Assembly: GCA_002385755.1 (NCBI GenBank)
Contig: DGED01000053.1
Coordinates: 10,490-17,685 of the forward strand
Origin: Caryophanales bacterium UBA3935
Lineage (GTDB): Bacteria > Bacillota_I > Bacilli_A > ML615J-28 > CAG-698
Direction of reading: 5' to 3'
DNA: 7,196 nt
Shown here: positions 5,734 through 7,196 of the stretch, in pieces
How positions within the stretch are numbered: the stretch's first letter is position 1
Layout: each line of letters begins with the position of its first letter
Notes under the pieces: model-generated
Told to the model about the DNA's origin: nothing
What the model saw: only the letters and a program-made list of their open reading frames with translations
Database searches by the model: none
Position numbers and translations under genes: made by a program

Positions 5734-7196
5734 GTGAAAGCTTTTTTAAAGTTCTTGTTTTTGTTTTTCGTTTTGGTTTTGGCCGTCCGGGGCGCGTCAA
5801 CGCTCGCGTCTCCCGACGAGAACCGTTATTATTACCCGGAAGGAAGCAATTATCTAGATCCCGATAATTTTACCTCAGGCGGAACAGGTTATTACAGGTT
5901 TTGCTCGATCGGGATGTTTCGGGTCAAGCCGGCGACGACTTATTGTTTTTGTTCGCTCCAGCCGGATTTGTTTCAAATCGGTTGGTATGATTTTGAGTTT
6001 TTTGACGCGGCGGGACGGTCGGTCCCTGAAATCACGACCTACGAATACCGCTATCAGGAAGGAAACATTATCGCGATGGTCTTTGAAACGCCGGCTTCCG
6101 CGCGTTTCATGATTATTGAGGTTGAGACGTGTCCGGTCGGCGACGGGGAAGTCGAGGAGTTCGCGGTTGATAAGTATTTTGCTTTGTCGGAAGGAGAAGA
6201 GGCTCCGGAAGGCGACGCGCGCTATCAAGGACCCGGCTCGTTCTATCCCCTGACGGACGTCGAGGAGATGCGGTATTACGCGTCATATAACGACGTTATT
6301 AAAGTTGAGGATCTGTTGGCATGCCTGCGCGCCGTCGATGATGTCGACGGCGACATAACCGCCCGCATCGAGATAAGCGAGGACGCTTATACGGAAAACG
6401 CCGCCGTCGTCGGCGTTTATCCCGTCCGTTTCTCGGTAAGCGACAAAAGCGGGAACACGGCGTCGCTCGCGGTCTATATATCCGTCTGCGACTGGGACGC
6501 CCCCGCGATTTTCGGTCCCGAAGCAATCGACGCCGAGCCGGACGAGTTTTTTTCGGAGGATTATTTGCTCGGGATGTTGACCGCCCGCGACGACTATGAC
6601 GGCGACCTATCCTCCGCGATAACCGTCGTCCGTAACGACTATGCCGGCAATCATGACCGGGAAGGAATTTACCGGGTCGAGTTCGCGGTGAGCGACGGGT
6701 CGGGAAACCTCGCGACCCATATTATCAATATCAACGTCAAGGACCGGACGCCGCCGGTAATCACCGGCCCGTCCGAGTATAGAAAACCGAATAATGTCGT
6801 CATACCGCTTAACCAAATACTTTCCGAATATCGGGCCGCGGATAACGTCGACGGCGATATCACCGATTGGATTGAGATTGTCGAGAATAATTACTCCCGA
6901 AATCCGAACCGGGTAGGGTCTCACGCGATCACCCTTTCCGCAAGCGACTCCGCGGGAAACGAGACAACTTTCACGCTTTACGTGATTGTCGAAGACGTGA
7001 CCGCGCCGATATTTTTGATTGACGTGGAGAAAATCGCCGTCACCGTAACCGCGGACGGGGTAATCCTTCGCGACCTGATCGCTCAAACCGCAAATTCCGA
7101 CGCGGGGATTATCGAGGTGATAAGCGACGGGTATACCGGCAACGAAAAAACGCCGGGAACTTACGGGGCGCTGCTTAAGGTTGGCGGGAAATATTA
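5734..7196 (+). CDS. Secreted or surface protein with tandem Ig-like (DUF5011-type) repeats, 3' end outside window
   Basis: A GTG-started frame open to the window edge (487 complete codons), 9 nt after AAGGAGG. Residues 1-25 form a Sec signal peptide: Lys2 and Lys6, a hydrophobic core rich in F/L/V, and a likely cleavage after T-L-A (23-25). Residues about 26-165 look like a beta-rich domain I do not recognise, with cysteines at 56, 71, 73 and 134. From about 174 onward come Ig-like repeats with the D-x-x-D-G-D-I-T opening and V-S-D-x-S-G-N middle, typical of DUF5011/bacterial Ig-like modules on Gram-positive surface proteins. No catalytic domain or cell-wall anchor is visible; both could lie in the missing C-terminal part. 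A promoter, leader hairpin and upstream terminator mark it as the first gene of its own unit. Role in adhesion or polysaccharide handling is possible, given the neighbouring sugar kinase, but that is only inference. Confidence 0.85.
   Translation, partial: MKAFLKFLFLFFVLVLAVRGASTLASPDENRYYYPEGSNYLDPDNFTSGGTGYYRFCSIGMFRVKPATTYCFCSLQPDLFQIGWYDFEFFDAAGRSVPEITTYEYRYQEGNIIAMVFETPASARFMIIEVETCPVGDGEVEEFAVDKYFALSEGEEAPEGDARYQGPGSFYPLTDVEEMRYYASYNDVIKVEDLLACLRAVDDVDGDITARIEISEDAYTENAAVVGVYPVRFSVSDKSGNTASLAVYISVCDWDAPAIFGPEAIDAEPDEFFSEDYLLGMLTARDDYDGDLSSAITVVRNDYAGNHDREGIYRVEFAVSDGSGNLATHIININVKDRTPPVITGPSEYRKPNNVVIPLNQILSEYRAADNVDGDITDWIEIVENNYSRNPNRVGSHAITLSASDSAGNETTFTLYVIVEDVTAPIFLIDVEKIAVTVTADGVILRDLIAQTANSDAGIIEVISDGYTGNEKTPGTYGALLKVGGKY
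6253..7196 (+). repeat. Protein-level tandem Ig-like repeats, exact 84-residue period, at least three full units plus a partial fourth
   Basis: Anchor residues recur every 84 residues without any insertion or deletion. The acidic motif is at 202-207 (DDVDGD), 286-291 (DDYDGD) and 370-375 (DNVDGD). The S-D-x-x-G-N motif is at 236-241, 320-325 and 404-409. The unit-ending D...P is at 253/257, 337/341 and 421/425. In DNA the units are 6253-6504, 6505-6756, 6757-7008 and a partial one from 7009. In the fourth unit the position of the acidic motif (454-459) reads N-S-D-A-G-I, so it has decayed. The DNA copies are diverged, so this is an old duplication rather than a recent one. Confidence 0.85.

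Noticed and set aside
6607..7086. Minus-strand open frame of 159 codons opposite the Ig-like repeats
   Set aside because: The + strand frame is continuous from a GTG with a ribosome site, signal peptide and periodic repeats. The reverse frame mirrors the repeated acidic codons.

Overview
The window looks like a chromosomal segment of a low-to-mid GC Gram-positive-type bacterium. I infer Bacillota in the broad sense, perhaps a Clostridia or Erysipelotrichia/Mollicutes relative, but the window does not settle the class. The clues are ECF-type vitamin transporters, a preQ1-I riboswitch in front of queT, strong AAGGAG-type ribosome binding sites, an A/U-rich intrinsic terminator, and a secreted Ig-like repeat protein. 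All genes lie on the + strand. There are no rRNA or tRNA genes, mobile elements or CRISPR arrays, and no gene-free stretch longer than about 130 bp.

Positions 1-3083 hold a tightly packed ECF transporter operon. It contains a 5'-truncated transmembrane coupling subunit (EcfT), a single polypeptide carrying two ABC ATPase domains (an EcfA-EcfA' fusion), and an S component (substrate-binding membrane subunit). The genes overlap by 28 bp and by an ATGA junction. The S component has a GHGAWTPYQM-type motif that I associate from memory with the predicted cobalamin-type (CbrT-like) S family. Its substrate is inferred, not shown.

Positions 3084-3699 hold a separate unit: an extended -10 promoter, a textbook preQ1-I riboswitch whose pseudoknot contains the Shine-Dalgarno sequence, and queT, the S component for the queuosine precursor preQ1. 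No ECF ATPase or T subunit is co-transcribed with queT, so it must use an energising module encoded elsewhere, possibly the one next door.

Positions 3700-4462 encode a ZIP-family divalent metal transporter. It has no recognisable Shine-Dalgarno, and its start codon lies inside a perfect 10-bp inverted repeat followed by T-tracts. Positions 4463-5631 hold a promoter, a sugar kinase of the NahK-like (N-acetylhexosamine 1-kinase) branch of the APH-fold family, and an intrinsic terminator whose stem includes the stop codon.

Positions 5632-7196 hold another extended -10 promoter, a short leader with a hairpin that covers half of the ribosome binding site, and the GTG-started 5' part of a secreted protein. 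That protein has an N-terminal beta-rich domain followed by Ig-like (DUF5011-type) repeats with an exact 84-residue period, and it runs off the window. The overall theme is nutrient scavenging (vitamin or nucleobase precursors, metal, amino sugar) next to a surface or secreted protein. The most informative non-coding signals are the 5' leader structures in front of queT, the ZIP gene and the secreted protein, each of which could control access to a start site.
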